NCBI GenBank assembly: GCA_947072565.1
Contig: CAMTIM010000022.1
Location: 1 to 64,000, forward strand
Direction of reading: 5' to 3'
Source: an uncultured Peptostreptococcaceae bacterium
GTDB lineage: Bacteria; Bacillota; Clostridia; Peptostreptococcales; Peptostreptococcaceae
DNA length: 64,000 nt
Positions 1 to 8,184 of this stretch are shown here, in pieces. Every line of letters begins with the position of its first letter. The first letter of the stretch is position 1. A model generated the notes under the pieces. It ran no database searches and was not told the DNA's origin. It saw only the letters and a program-made list of their open reading frames with translations. The position numbers and the translations under genes are program-made.

Positions 1-37
1 AGCGTTCATCCTGAGCCAGGATCAAACTCTTAAATAA
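1..37 (-). rRNA. 16S ribosomal RNA, 5' end only (partial)
   Basis: The reverse complement of the first 30 bases is the universal 16S 5' sequence (AGAGTTTGATCCTGGCTCAG, then GATGAACGCT). The gene is transcribed leftwards and leaves the window at position 1, so only the first few dozen nucleotides are present. The mature 5' end is placed a few bases before AGAGTTTG by analogy with other Firmicutes; that exact end is an estimate. Confidence 0.97.
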
Positions 38-176
38 AAGTTTATCTAGGGCTCAGATACTGTTATATATCTGGCTTTATGTTTCGTTTGTTTCAAATTC
101 TATAAATTAACCTACTGTTTAATTTTCAAAGTTCATTTTCAATTTCGTTTTGTCCCTTTTCTTAAGGACAAGTATA

Positions 177-205
177 ACTATACCATCATAAATTTATATC
201 GTCAA
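177..205 (-). promoter_or_regulatory. rRNA operon promoter
   Basis: Read on the minus strand there is TTGACG (200-205), a 17-base spacer and TATAGT (177-182), a near-consensus sigma-A promoter. Transcription would start near 170 and give a leader of about 130 nucleotides before 16S. The leader contains GAACTTTGAAAATTAAAC (around 120-137), resembling the antitermination-type leader sequences of clostridial rrn operons. The promoter is seen directly; the antitermination role is inferred. Confidence 0.8.
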
Positions 206-341
206 TACTTTTTTATAGTTTTTTTTAAAAAATATGAAATATATACATTTACAAATACTTACAAATATAGTTAAAGAGCTATACTCAGGACTTTATCCTT
301 TGTATAACTCTTTATTTGTTTTTCTAAACAGTAAATATATT

Positions 342-1118
342 TTATTCTAAATTTAATTTTCTATTTAGAATATAATTAATTAAGCTAAATAAAATTATAA
401 TCACAAATAGATATATTGCTGTATTTATATTTATACCTGTAATTATATGCCCTATACCATATTCCACTTTATAACTTGACATAGTGTTAGATATTAAGTC
501 ATTCGCAAAGTAAAACGCATTACTAATTATTGTATTTAATACGAAAAACGTTATAAGTGCTACAATATTTCTATGTTTATTAAACTTAGGTAACTGACCC
601 ATTGAAAGTGAAACATATACACTGAATATAAATATAGAATACACAGAAATTAAGTTTATAACTGAAGATATAGCTATTATCCACATATCATTTACAAATA
701 AAGATTCCCATGCTACTTTAGATACCTCTAAATATTCTTTAAATCCTTGAGCACTATCAATACTCATTATAATTGCAAAAGATAGTATAGCCACTATACC
801 ACTTAAAAATGTCCATATTATAGTTACTAAGTATTTAGAAAATATTATATTTTTAATACTAACTGGCAATGTAAACATCAAGTATCCTTCATCTTCTAAA
901 AGATTTTTTCTAAAACGTTGTACAGTAACAACTATAGTTAAAACTCCAAGTGCAACAAAAAGAGCGCCTAATACCATTAATGCAATTCCATTTATTTTAA
1001 ACATATCTGTATTTAGAAAAACTCTATTTATAACACTTACTAATAATATTGCTACATACATCGGTATAAAAGTTCTACTAGTAGATTTTAATTCATATTT
1101 TAATAACTTTCCTAACAT
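342..1118 (-). CDS. ABC-2 type transporter permease
   Basis: A 258-residue integral membrane protein with about six hydrophobic segments (near residues 18-35, 45-65, 95-117, 150-175, 185-205 and 235-252). It overlaps the stop of the ATPase gene upstream by 7 bases, so the two are translationally coupled, and a small GntR repressor heads the unit. That GntR-ATPase-permease order matches the Ytr-type ABC systems of Firmicutes, often induced by cell-wall antibiotics. The substrate cannot be told from sequence; an efflux or envelope-stress role is inferred from the regulator type only. Confidence 0.82.
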   Translation of the reverse strand: MLGKLLKYELKSTSRTFIPMYVAILLVSVINRVFLNTDMFKINGIALMVLGALFVALGVLTIVVTVQRFRKNLLEDEGYLMFTLPVSIKNIIFSKYLVTIIWTFLSGIVAILSFAIIMSIDSAQGFKEYLEVSKVAWESLFVNDMWIIAISSVINLISVYSIFIFSVYVSLSMGQLPKFNKHRNIVALITFFVLNTIISNAFYFANDLISNTMSSYKVEYGIGHIITGININTAIYLFVIIILFSLINYILNRKLNLE

Positions 1119-1813
1119 TCAAATTCCTCCCTAAATAATGCATCTATTGATTTTCCTTTTTCTTCTCTTATATCATCTACATCACCTTGAAGTACTATCT
1201 TTCCTTTAGATATAAATATAACTTCATCACATATATTCTCAATTTCACTTATCAAGTGCGTTGCTATTAATAATGTACTATCTTCACTATAGTTTTTTAT
1301 TATTGTTTTTAATATATAAGCTCTTGCTGCTGGATCAACTCCACCAATAGGCTCATCTAATATATATAAATTTGCTTTTCTTGACATAACTAAGATAAGT
1401 TGAACTTTCTCTTTTGTTCCTTTAGACATAGTTTTTAATTTTTCATTTACATCTATATCTAAACTTTTAATCATCTCTTGCGCTTTATCTTTATCAAAGT
1501 CAGAATAAAAATCTTTAAAAAATTCAACCAAATCCTTAACTTTCATCCAATCGTTAAGATAAGTTCTCTCTGGAAGATATGAAACTATTTTTTTAGTTTC
1601 TATAGAAGGCTTCATATTATTTATATTAATTTCGCCCTTATCTTGGTGTAGTAATCCATTTATTAGCTTTATCATTGTGGTTTTTCCACTTCCATTAGGT
1701 CCTAATAATCCAACTATCTTACCTTTAGGAATATCTAAATTCATATCTGTAAAAAGTTCTTTGTTTCCATATTTTTTATATATATTTTTAAATTCTACTA
1801 TATTATCGTTCAT
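1112..1813 (-). CDS. ABC transporter ATP-binding protein
   Basis: A 233-residue nucleotide-binding domain. Walker A GPNGSGKTT is at residues 38-46, Walker B NLYILDEP at 148-155, and the switch histidine is in LIATHL near 186. The signature motif is degenerate: SKGTKEK (130-136) stands where LSGGQ is expected, as is common in the small ABC-2 ATPases of the YtrB/BcrA group. It pairs with the membrane subunit encoded next and is the second gene of a gntR-ATPase-permease operon. Substrate unknown. Confidence 0.9.
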   Translation of the reverse strand: MNDNIVEFKNIYKKYGNKELFTDMNLDIPKGKIVGLLGPNGSGKTTMIKLINGLLHQDKGEININNMKPSIETKKIVSYLPERTYLNDWMKVKDLVEFFKDFYSDFDKDKAQEMIKSLDIDVNEKLKTMSKGTKEKVQLILVMSRKANLYILDEPIGGVDPAARAYILKTIIKNYSEDSTLLIATHLISEIENICDEVIFISKGKIVLQGDVDDIREEKGKSIDALFREEFEC

Positions 1814-1877
1814 TAATTGTTCCCCCTTTTTTATTATAATTTCATATTTTTTTATTTATATCAAAAGCTATATATAA

Positions 1878-2243
1878 CTAGCTATTGGTTAAATTTTCAC
1901 TTATAAGTTCAATTATCTCGTCTTTTACATAACCCAACTTACTTAATTTTTCTTTTAAATTATTTATTTCTGAATCTGCAATCTTTTTTCTCATATCTGC
2001 TGTCTTTTGCTTATCTTCTGTTACAAACCTTCCACTAGTTCTTTGACTATATACTAATTCTTGCCTTTCAAGTTCTGCTAATGCTTTTTGCATCGTATTA
2101 GGATTTACACCAGCTTCTTGTGCCATATCTCTAACAGAACTTAATTTAGATCCTGGCGGCATTTCACTTGATACTATTTTCAGCTTTATTATTTCTACTA
2201 ACTGAATATATATTGGACTATTATTATCCAATTCCCAATCCAT
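1878..2243 (-). CDS. GntR family transcriptional regulator (YtrA subfamily)
   Basis: A 121-residue protein with an N-terminal GntR winged helix (about residues 8-75: SPIYIQLVEIIK, then PPGSKLSSVRDMAQEAGVNP and NTMQKALAELE) and a short helical tail instead of a large effector domain. This is the YtrA layout. It heads the operon with the ABC ATPase and permease and is therefore the probable repressor of all three. A perfect 30-bp palindrome overlaps the -10 of its own promoter 13 bases upstream of the start codon, which makes autorepression very likely. Confidence 0.93.
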   Translation of the reverse strand: MDWELDNNSPIYIQLVEIIKLKIVSSEMPPGSKLSSVRDMAQEAGVNPNTMQKALAELERQELVYSQRTSGRFVTEDKQKTADMRKKIADSEINNLKEKLSKLGYVKDEIIELISENLTNS

Positions 2244-2256
2244 ATTTTTTCACCTC

Positions 2257-2310
2257 ACTATTGTATTAAGTACTTAATACAATAGTATAGTTTTTAATTT
2301 AAACTGTCAA
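2257..2310 (-). promoter_or_regulatory. Promoter and palindromic operator of the gntR-ABC operon
   Basis: On the minus strand TTGACA (2305-2310), a 17-base spacer and TACTAT (2282-2287) form a sigma-A promoter. A perfect 30-bp palindrome at 2257-2286 (half-site ACTATTGTATTAAGT) covers the -10 and the start point, and ends just before the AGGTG ribosome-binding site. Binding there would block transcription. The GntR protein encoded immediately downstream is the obvious ligand (inference). Confidence 0.82.
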
Positions 2311-2367
2311 CTATATTTATAAAATATATTTTTATATTGTATAATTAGTTAAATTTACCAATAAAAA

Positions 2368-2398
2368 AAGCATTAAGTTTAAATTAAACTTAATGCTT
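2368..2398 (-). terminator. Rho-independent terminator after the ABC exporter operon
   Basis: AGCATTAAGTTTA and TAAACTTAATGCT form a 13-bp stem with a tiny loop. On the minus strand the stem is followed by a run of seven T. It lies 20 bases beyond the stop of the exporter gene at 2420. Confidence 0.9.
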
Positions 2399-2419
2399 CT
2401 AGCTTTTTCTATCATATTA

Positions 2420-4267
2420 TTAACAAGCTTCTACTTCTTCAAACTGGCTATTGTAAAGATCAGCATAGAACCCTTTAGCTTTTAATAATTCTTCATGGTT
2501 TCCTTGTTCTACTATATCTCCATCTTTCATTACTAATATTATATCTGCATTTTTTATTGTTGATAATCTATGAGCTATTATAAAGCTAGTTCTATCTTTC
2601 ATAAGATTTTCCATAGCTTGTTGTATTAACACTTCTGTACGAGTATCAACTGAGCTTGTTGCTTCATCTAATATTAATATCTTAGGATTTGCAAGTATAG
2701 CTCTTGCTATTGTTAATAATTGTTTTTGACCTTGAGATATATTGTTTGCTTCTTCGTTTATTTCCATATTATATCCATCTGATAAAGTTTTGATAAAGTG
2801 ATGAGCATGAGCAAGTTTTGCTGCATCTATTACTTCTTCGTCACTAGCATCTAATCTACCATAACGTATATTTTCCATCATACTTCCATTGAATAACCAA
2901 GTATCTTGTAGTACCATACCAAACATTTTTCTTAGGTCATCACGTGTGAATTCTTTAGAATCATGTCCATCAATTAATATACTTCCACTATTTAATTCAT
3001 AGAATCTCATAAGTAATTTAACTATTGTAGTTTTACCAGCACCCGTTGGTCCTACTATTGCTACTTTTTGACCTGGTTTTATATTAATTGAAAAATCATT
3101 TATTATTGTTTTATTTTCGTCATATCCGAAGTTAACATTTTTAAATTCTACTTCACCTTTTGCATCTTTTGTTGAAACTGGGTTTTTAGTTTCTTCTTTT
3201 TCTTCAGTTTCTTCTAAAAATTCGAAAACTCTTTCTGCTGCTGCCGCTGTTGCTTGCATTACATTAGCAATTTGAGCAGTTTGTGCTATTGGTTGCATAA
3301 ATGATCTTGTATATTGTATAAATGATAGTATATCTCCAACTTGTATAGTTTTCTTTATTGTAAGATATCCACCCATTATAGCCACTACTACATATCCTAT
3401 GTTACCTATGAAAGTCATTATAGGCATCATCATTCCTGATAGGAATTGTGATTTCCAAGCTGAGTTATATAAAGTTTCATTTAATTCTTCAAATTCAGCT
3501 ATTGCTTTTTCTTCTCCATTAAATGCTTTCATTATGTTATGTCCACTATATATTTCTTCAACATGACCATTAGTGTGCCCTAGATACTCTTGTTGATTTT
3601 TAAAGTGTACTTGAGATTTTTTAACTACTAACATTATAAATATTAATGATACTGGTATAATTATTAAACTTATAACAGTCATACTTACACTTATAGATAG
3701 CATCATTATAAGAACTCCAATAAGTGTTGTTACTGATGTTATCATTTGTGATAATATTTGATTTAAGTTTTGACTTATAGCATCTACATCATTAGTTACT
3801 CTTGATAATACTTCACCATGCGTACTTTTATCAAAATATTTAAGTGGTAGTTTATTTATCTTTTTTGATATGTCTTTTCTTAGTTTATAAGAAACTTTTT
3901 GTGATATATCAGATGTAACAAAAGTTTGAACAAATGAGAATATCGCACTTATAACATATAAGACTGCCAACATAATAAGTGTACTTGAAATAGAATCAAA
4001 ATCTATTCCATTTCCAGTTCCACTAACTTTGTTAACTAACCCTTTAAATATATCAGTAGTTGCATTTCCTAATATTTTAGGTCCAACTATAGTAAATGCA
4101 GCACTTCCTATTGCAAATATTACAACAAATATCATAGCTAATTTATATGGCTTTAAATGTTGTAATAGTTTTTTCATAGTACCTTTAAAGTCTTTGGCTT
4201 TTTCTCCTGAAGCCATTGCTCCCATAGGTCCACCCATGCCGCCTGGTCCGCTTTTTTTATTACTCAT
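2420..4267 (-). CDS. ABC exporter subunit, catalytically competent half of a heterodimer
   Basis: A 615-residue type IV ABC exporter: a Gly/Met-rich N-terminus, a six-helix transmembrane domain (about 40-335) and a C-terminal nucleotide-binding domain. Walker A GPTGAGKT is at 406-413, the signature ISQGQ near 510 and Walker B ILILDEAT at 530-537 with the catalytic glutamate present. The start overlaps the stop of the partner gene (4260-6479) by 8 bases. The two halves resemble the BmrCD/YheHI or MdlAB class of heterodimeric multidrug exporters. A MarR regulator is divergent, consistent with drug-induced efflux (inference). Confidence 0.92.
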   Translation of the reverse strand: MSNKKSGPGGMGGPMGAMASGEKAKDFKGTMKKLLQHLKPYKLAMIFVVIFAIGSAAFTIVGPKILGNATTDIFKGLVNKVSGTGNGIDFDSISSTLIMLAVLYVISAIFSFVQTFVTSDISQKVSYKLRKDISKKINKLPLKYFDKSTHGEVLSRVTNDVDAISQNLNQILSQMITSVTTLIGVLIMMLSISVSMTVISLIIIPVSLIFIMLVVKKSQVHFKNQQEYLGHTNGHVEEIYSGHNIMKAFNGEEKAIAEFEELNETLYNSAWKSQFLSGMMMPIMTFIGNIGYVVVAIMGGYLTIKKTIQVGDILSFIQYTRSFMQPIAQTAQIANVMQATAAAAERVFEFLEETEEKEETKNPVSTKDAKGEVEFKNVNFGYDENKTIINDFSINIKPGQKVAIVGPTGAGKTTIVKLLMRFYELNSGSILIDGHDSKEFTRDDLRKMFGMVLQDTWLFNGSMMENIRYGRLDASDEEVIDAAKLAHAHHFIKTLSDGYNMEINEEANNISQGQKQLLTIARAILANPKILILDEATSSVDTRTEVLIQQAMENLMKDRTSFIIAHRLSTIKNADIILVMKDGDIVEQGNHEELLKAKGFYADLYNSQFEEVEAC

Positions 4268-6479
4268 GTGCTAACTCCTCCTTTGAAAGTTGAGATAGTG
4301 CAATTTGATTGTATACTTCACAATTTTCTATAAGCTCATTGTGAGTTCCTATACCCACCATTTTACCTTCATCAAGTACTACTATTTGATCCGCATTGAT
4401 TATAGTACTTATTCTTTGCGCTACTATAAGAACTGTTGAATCTGAAACTTCAGATTTTAATTCTTTTCTAAGTTTTGCATCAGTTTTTAAATCTAGTGCT
4501 GAGAAACTATCATCAAATATAAATATTTTAGGAGTTTTAGCTAATGCCCTAGCAATTGAAAGTCTTTGCTTTTGACCACCTGAAACATTTGTACCACCTT
4601 GTGATATTTCAGCTTTGAATTTTTCTGCTTTGTTTTCTATAAACTCCATAGCTTGAGCTATTTTCGAAGCTTTTTCTACTACTTCTACACTAGCATTTTC
4701 AGCTCCATATCTTATATTACTATCTATAGTTCCAGAGAATAAAACACCCTTTTGTGGAACATATCCGATTTTTTCTCTAAGTTCATGTTGGCTTACTTCT
4801 TTTATGTTCTTACCGTTTACTAATACTTCACCTTCTGTTGCATCAAAGAAACGAGGTATTAAGTTTATAAGTGTTGACTTACCACTACCTGTACTTCCTA
4901 TAAATGCAGTTGTTTGACCAGGTTTAGCTATAAAACTTATATCACTTAAAACATTATCTTCTGCATCTGGGTATTTAAATGAAACATTTTTAAATTCTAT
5001 ATATCCATCTTTATCAGATCCTAATTTTGTTGTTTTTTCTGAATCTTTTATCGAACTCTCTGTAGCTAATACCTCATTTATACGAGTAGCTGATACAGAC
5101 GCTCTTGGTAATATAACAGATAACATTGATATCATTAAGAATGCCATTATTATTTGCATAGCATATTGTATAAATGCCATCATGTCCCCTACTTGCATAG
5201 TTCCAGCATCAATATTATGAGCTCCTACCCATACTATTACTATTGTTATAATGTTCATTATAAGCATCATAACAGGCATCATCATCGACATTATACGGTT
5301 AACAAATGTATTTGTTTTTCTAAGAAGTTCATTAGTTTCATCAAATCTTTTCTCTTCTGTCTTTTGAGTACTAAATGCTCTTATAACTAACATACCTGTT
5401 AATGATTCACGTGTTACTAAGTTTAATTTATCTACAAGTTTTTGAACTATTTTAAATCTTGGTATTGCTAATCCAAATAAAATTGATACAAATGATAATA
5501 TTGCAATTACTGCTACTCCTATTATCCATGCCATTGAATTATCTACACTTAATACTTTTATTACTCCACCTATAGCAAGTATTGGCGCATAAAATACCAT
5601 TCTTACTAACATAACCATAAGCGTTTGTATTTGCTGAATATCATTAGTACTACGAGTAATTAATGATGCTGTTGAGAATTTATCAAATTCTATACTTGAG
5701 AATCCTACAACTTTTCTAAATACGTCTTTACGAAGGCTTTTACCCATACCAGCTGCAATTTTTGCTGCTAAGAAACCAACTGTAACTGTTGCTGCCATAC
5801 TTACAAGTGCTACTAAAAGCATTATTGCACCAGATTTAAATATATAATTAGTTTGAAGCTTATCTAAATCTATACCAATTGCTTTGTATTCTTTTTTAAC
5901 AGAGTAAATTGATGACTGAGTTAACATATTTTCATCTAATCCGTTTATCTTTTTATTAATTTCTTCAGTCATTTTATTTATCTGTTCTTTAGGCATTTTA
6001 GGTAATAATGTCCATATATCCATATTTGGTGGAATATTTGGTATTACGCCCTTTTCACTTGCCATTTCTATTCCCGAAACTCTAGCCATAGATTTACTCA
6101 TTATTTTATTAAGAGAATCTATCTTTTCTTCATCTTTAGTATCTAATTTATATAAAGCTTCTTTTTTAAGTACAGGATATTTTTCTACTTCCTTATTGTA
6201 CTCTTCCTTGCTTAACTTATTTTTATCTAACAAGTCATAACTAGCTTCTACTTTATTTTTTTCACTATCAGTCATAAAAATCTTTAATTTACTTAACTCT
6301 TTTTCTCGAATTACAGTAGGAACAGCATTTTCTATACCATTTTGCTGAATACCTATGTTAACAATGTCTGATGTGTAATCTGGTAATGAAAGGTCACACA
6401 CCGCTTGAACTACTAAAAGTGCAACTACTGCAATAATTGACACTACGAACGGCTTTAAATATCTTAATATCTTAAACAT
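4260..6479 (-). CDS. ABC exporter subunit with extracytoplasmic insertion and degenerate catalytic Asp
   Basis: A 739-residue half-transporter. Between the first and second membrane helices sits a charged insertion of about 175 residues (about 36-210), predicted to lie outside the membrane, which makes it longer than the usual 580-600 residues. Walker A GSTGSGKST is at 528-536, the signature VSGGQ at 632-636 and Walker B IFIFDDS at 652-658. Asp replaces the catalytic Glu, as in the non-hydrolysing half of heterodimeric exporters, so the partner downstream supplies the active site. First gene of the operon; the upstream region holds repeats likely bound by the divergent MarR. Confidence 0.92.
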   Translation of the reverse strand: MFKILRYLKPFVVSIIAVVALLVVQAVCDLSLPDYTSDIVNIGIQQNGIENAVPTVIREKELSKLKIFMTDSEKNKVEASYDLLDKNKLSKEEYNKEVEKYPVLKKEALYKLDTKDEEKIDSLNKIMSKSMARVSGIEMASEKGVIPNIPPNMDIWTLLPKMPKEQINKMTEEINKKINGLDENMLTQSSIYSVKKEYKAIGIDLDKLQTNYIFKSGAIMLLVALVSMAATVTVGFLAAKIAAGMGKSLRKDVFRKVVGFSSIEFDKFSTASLITRSTNDIQQIQTLMVMLVRMVFYAPILAIGGVIKVLSVDNSMAWIIGVAVIAILSFVSILFGLAIPRFKIVQKLVDKLNLVTRESLTGMLVIRAFSTQKTEEKRFDETNELLRKTNTFVNRIMSMMMPVMMLIMNIITIVIVWVGAHNIDAGTMQVGDMMAFIQYAMQIIMAFLMISMLSVILPRASVSATRINEVLATESSIKDSEKTTKLGSDKDGYIEFKNVSFKYPDAEDNVLSDISFIAKPGQTTAFIGSTGSGKSTLINLIPRFFDATEGEVLVNGKNIKEVSQHELREKIGYVPQKGVLFSGTIDSNIRYGAENASVEVVEKASKIAQAMEFIENKAEKFKAEISQGGTNVSGGQKQRLSIARALAKTPKIFIFDDSFSALDLKTDAKLRKELKSEVSDSTVLIVAQRISTIINADQIVVLDEGKMVGIGTHNELIENCEVYNQIALSQLSKEELAHE

Positions 6480-6582
6480 TGCTCAATCTCGCCTCCATTT
6501 GATTTAATTTTTAGGTATAATGTGTAAGCATTTGCTTTTGCATTATATTTTGTTACATTTAAATTCTTTTTAGTGTATAATA

Positions 6583-6623
6583 TTAATAGTTATACTAATT
6601 AATAGTTATACTTTTTAACTATT
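6583..6623. promoter_or_regulatory. Repeat cluster between the exporter operon and marR, probable MarR operator
   Basis: TTAATAGTTATACT occurs twice in direct repeat (6583-6596 and 6599-6612, a 16-bp period). The second copy also forms an inverted repeat, AATAGTTA at 6601-6608 with TAACTATT at 6616-6623. The cluster lies about 100 bases upstream of the exporter start and 220 bases upstream of marR. MarR proteins bind such inverted repeats. That this is the site is inferred from position. Confidence 0.6.
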
Positions 6624-6844
6624 CTACTTTTTAAGTATATAGAATTTTATATAAAAGTCAATATTTTATTATATTAAATTTTAAAGTATATTGATTATTA
6701 AATTTCATATGAAAGTAAAACATTATTTGAATACTTTAAATAGTAATTTTATTTAAGTATATATAAGAATTATAGTTGTGCATAATTTTAAATAAATGTA
6801 CTTTCCTACGTGATAAAAAATAATATTTATGGAGGTAATAGGAG

Positions 6845-7297
6845 ATGAGGGATCCTAAACTAGATTCGATAGTTCAAAACTTTGTAACTATCATGCCATT
6901 GTTTCAAAAAAAGCTTATAAGACGTAATTGTAATTCTCAACATGATTCTTTAAACCATTCACATTTTCAAATAATGGTGGTTCTTAAAGATAATGGTAAA
7001 TTACCAATTTCTGATGTAGCTAAAAGACTTTTTATATCTACGCCTAACATGACTAAGCTTCTTGCTAGACTTATAGATGAGGAGATGGTTGAGAGATTTC
7101 CAGATAAAAAGGACCGAAGAATAATAAATATAGCTTTGACACAAAAAGGCGAAAAGCATTTAGAGGGTAAATTTAAGCAAGTTCATTCTTCTATAAAAGA
7201 AAGGTTAGCAACCTTGCCAGATGAGCAACTCAACAAGCTAAATTCATCGCTAGAAAACTTAAGAGAAGTCTTAATGGAAATAAGCTCAGATGAATAA
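6845..7297 (+). CDS. MarR family transcriptional regulator
   Basis: A 150-residue winged-helix protein. The recognition part is DVAKRLFISTPNMTKLLARL (about 58-80) and the wing is RFPDKKDRRIINIALTQKG (about 85-105), including the typical D-x-R-x3-I/V wing signature. The start ATG follows GGAGGTAATAGGAG. It is the only plus-strand gene here and diverges from the two-gene ABC exporter, so it most likely represses that exporter and responds to a small molecule. A terminator hairpin begins within the last codons. Confidence 0.93.
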   Translation: MRDPKLDSIVQNFVTIMPLFQKKLIRRNCNSQHDSLNHSHFQIMVVLKDNGKLPISDVAKRLFISTPNMTKLLARLIDEEMVERFPDKKDRRIINIALTQKGEKHLEGKFKQVHSSIKERLATLPDEQLNKLNSSLENLREVLMEISSDE

Positions 7298-7315
7298 GTC
7301 TGAGCTTTTACTTTT
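7282..7315 (+). terminator. Terminator overlapping the marR stop codon
   Basis: AAGCTCAGA (7282-7290) pairs with TCTGAGCTT (7299-7307), followed by a T-rich tract. The stop codon of marR lies in the loop, so the hairpin is partly coding. Confidence 0.8.
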
Positions 7316-7317
7316 TA

Positions 7318-7620
7318 TTAATTTAATTCTGATGATATTTCTTTAAGCACTGCCTTAGCATTATCTATTACAAACTTTGGCTCTACTTCATAATATTCAC
7401 GATCTATAAATCTTTCTATCTTTTCTATATCTTCTACTTCATAACTTATAACAAATAGCACAGTTGCTGACTCACTTATTTCTTTTGATGAAATTTCATT
7501 TTTTATATTAGACTTATTTTGTATTTCACATTTTATATTAAATCCTAATTCTTTGCCTGATTCTTGTAATGCTTTTGCACTTTCTTCATTTTCACAAACT
7601 GCTACAATGTTTTTATTCAT
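7318..7620 (-). CDS. Small stand-alone protein resembling PTS fructose-type EIIB domain
   Basis: A 100-residue soluble protein with ATG after GAGGTAC. By eye its whole length follows the fructose-class EIIB domain: IVAVCENEESAKALQ, then GKELGFNIKCEIQNKS, NEISSKEISESATVLFVIS, and ERFIDREYYEV near the end. In true EIIB the phosphorylated cysteine lies in an ACPTGIAHT loop; here Cys9 is kept but the loop is shortened. No PTS genes are nearby. It may be a non-transport relative. The family call is from visual similarity only. Confidence 0.6.
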   Translation of the reverse strand: MNKNIVAVCENEESAKALQESGKELGFNIKCEIQNKSNIKNEISSKEISESATVLFVISYEVEDIEKIERFIDREYYEVEPKFVIDNAKAVLKEISSELN

Positions 7621-7696
7621 AATATGTACCTCACTATTTTTTGATTTGTATATTATATTATTAACCTTTCTCCTCTACTGAGTCAATAAAAAAACA

Positions 7697-7715
7697 CATC
7701 AAATAAAATTTGATG
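7697..7715 (-). terminator. Terminator downstream of the glyoxalase gene
   Basis: CATCAAAT and ATTTGATG form an 8-bp stem with a 3-base loop. On the minus strand it is followed by a T run. Confidence 0.8.
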
Positions 7716-7726
7716 CATTTTAATTA

Positions 7727-8098
7727 CTACTTATTCATTGGAAGTATTTCTATCCAATAGTTATCAGGGTCAGCTATAAAATATATTCCCATTTCTTTAT
7801 TTTCATAACATATACAGTCCATTTCTTTATGTAAATTATATGCACCTTCAAAATCTTCTACTCTTAAAGCTAGATGGAATTCATTGTCGCCTAAGTTATA
7901 TGGTTTTTTCCAATCTCTAAGCCATGTTAATTCTAGAGTATGAGTTGTTTGCCCATCACCTAAGTATATCAATATAAAACTTCCATCATCTGCTACTTTT
8001 CTTTTTACTTCTTTTAGACCTAGCGCTTTTTCATAAAACTCTAAACTCTTTTCAAGATCTAATACATTAAAATTATTGTGACAAAATTTAAATTTCAT
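7727..8098 (-). CDS. Glyoxalase/VOC family protein, lactoylglutathione-lyase type
   Basis: A 123-residue VOC-fold protein with two beta-alpha-beta-beta-beta units (about 1-60 and 65-123). The four expected metal ligands are visible: His7 in FCHNNFNV, Glu in HTLELTW, His in NEFHLALRV and Glu in YWIEILP. These match the GloA pattern for isomerising the methylglyoxal-thiol adduct. In an organism without glutathione the natural thiol is uncertain. Single-gene unit with its own terminator. Confidence 0.88.
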   Translation of the reverse strand: MKFKFCHNNFNVLDLEKSLEFYEKALGLKEVKRKVADDGSFILIYLGDGQTTHTLELTWLRDWKKPYNLGDNEFHLALRVEDFEGAYNLHKEMDCICYENKEMGIYFIADPDNYWIEILPMNK

Positions 8099-8184
8099 TT
8101 ATTTCCTCCATAATTTGTTTTATTTTTATTATAAACTATTTTTACTTTCCAATGAACACAAACAATTCTATTAATGATATGTAT

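Noticed and set aside
268-320. Terminator after the ABC permease gene
   Set aside because: AAAGAG/CTCTTT with TATAC arms is seen, but the T tract falls on the plus strand, while the gene is on the minus strand; too weak to call.
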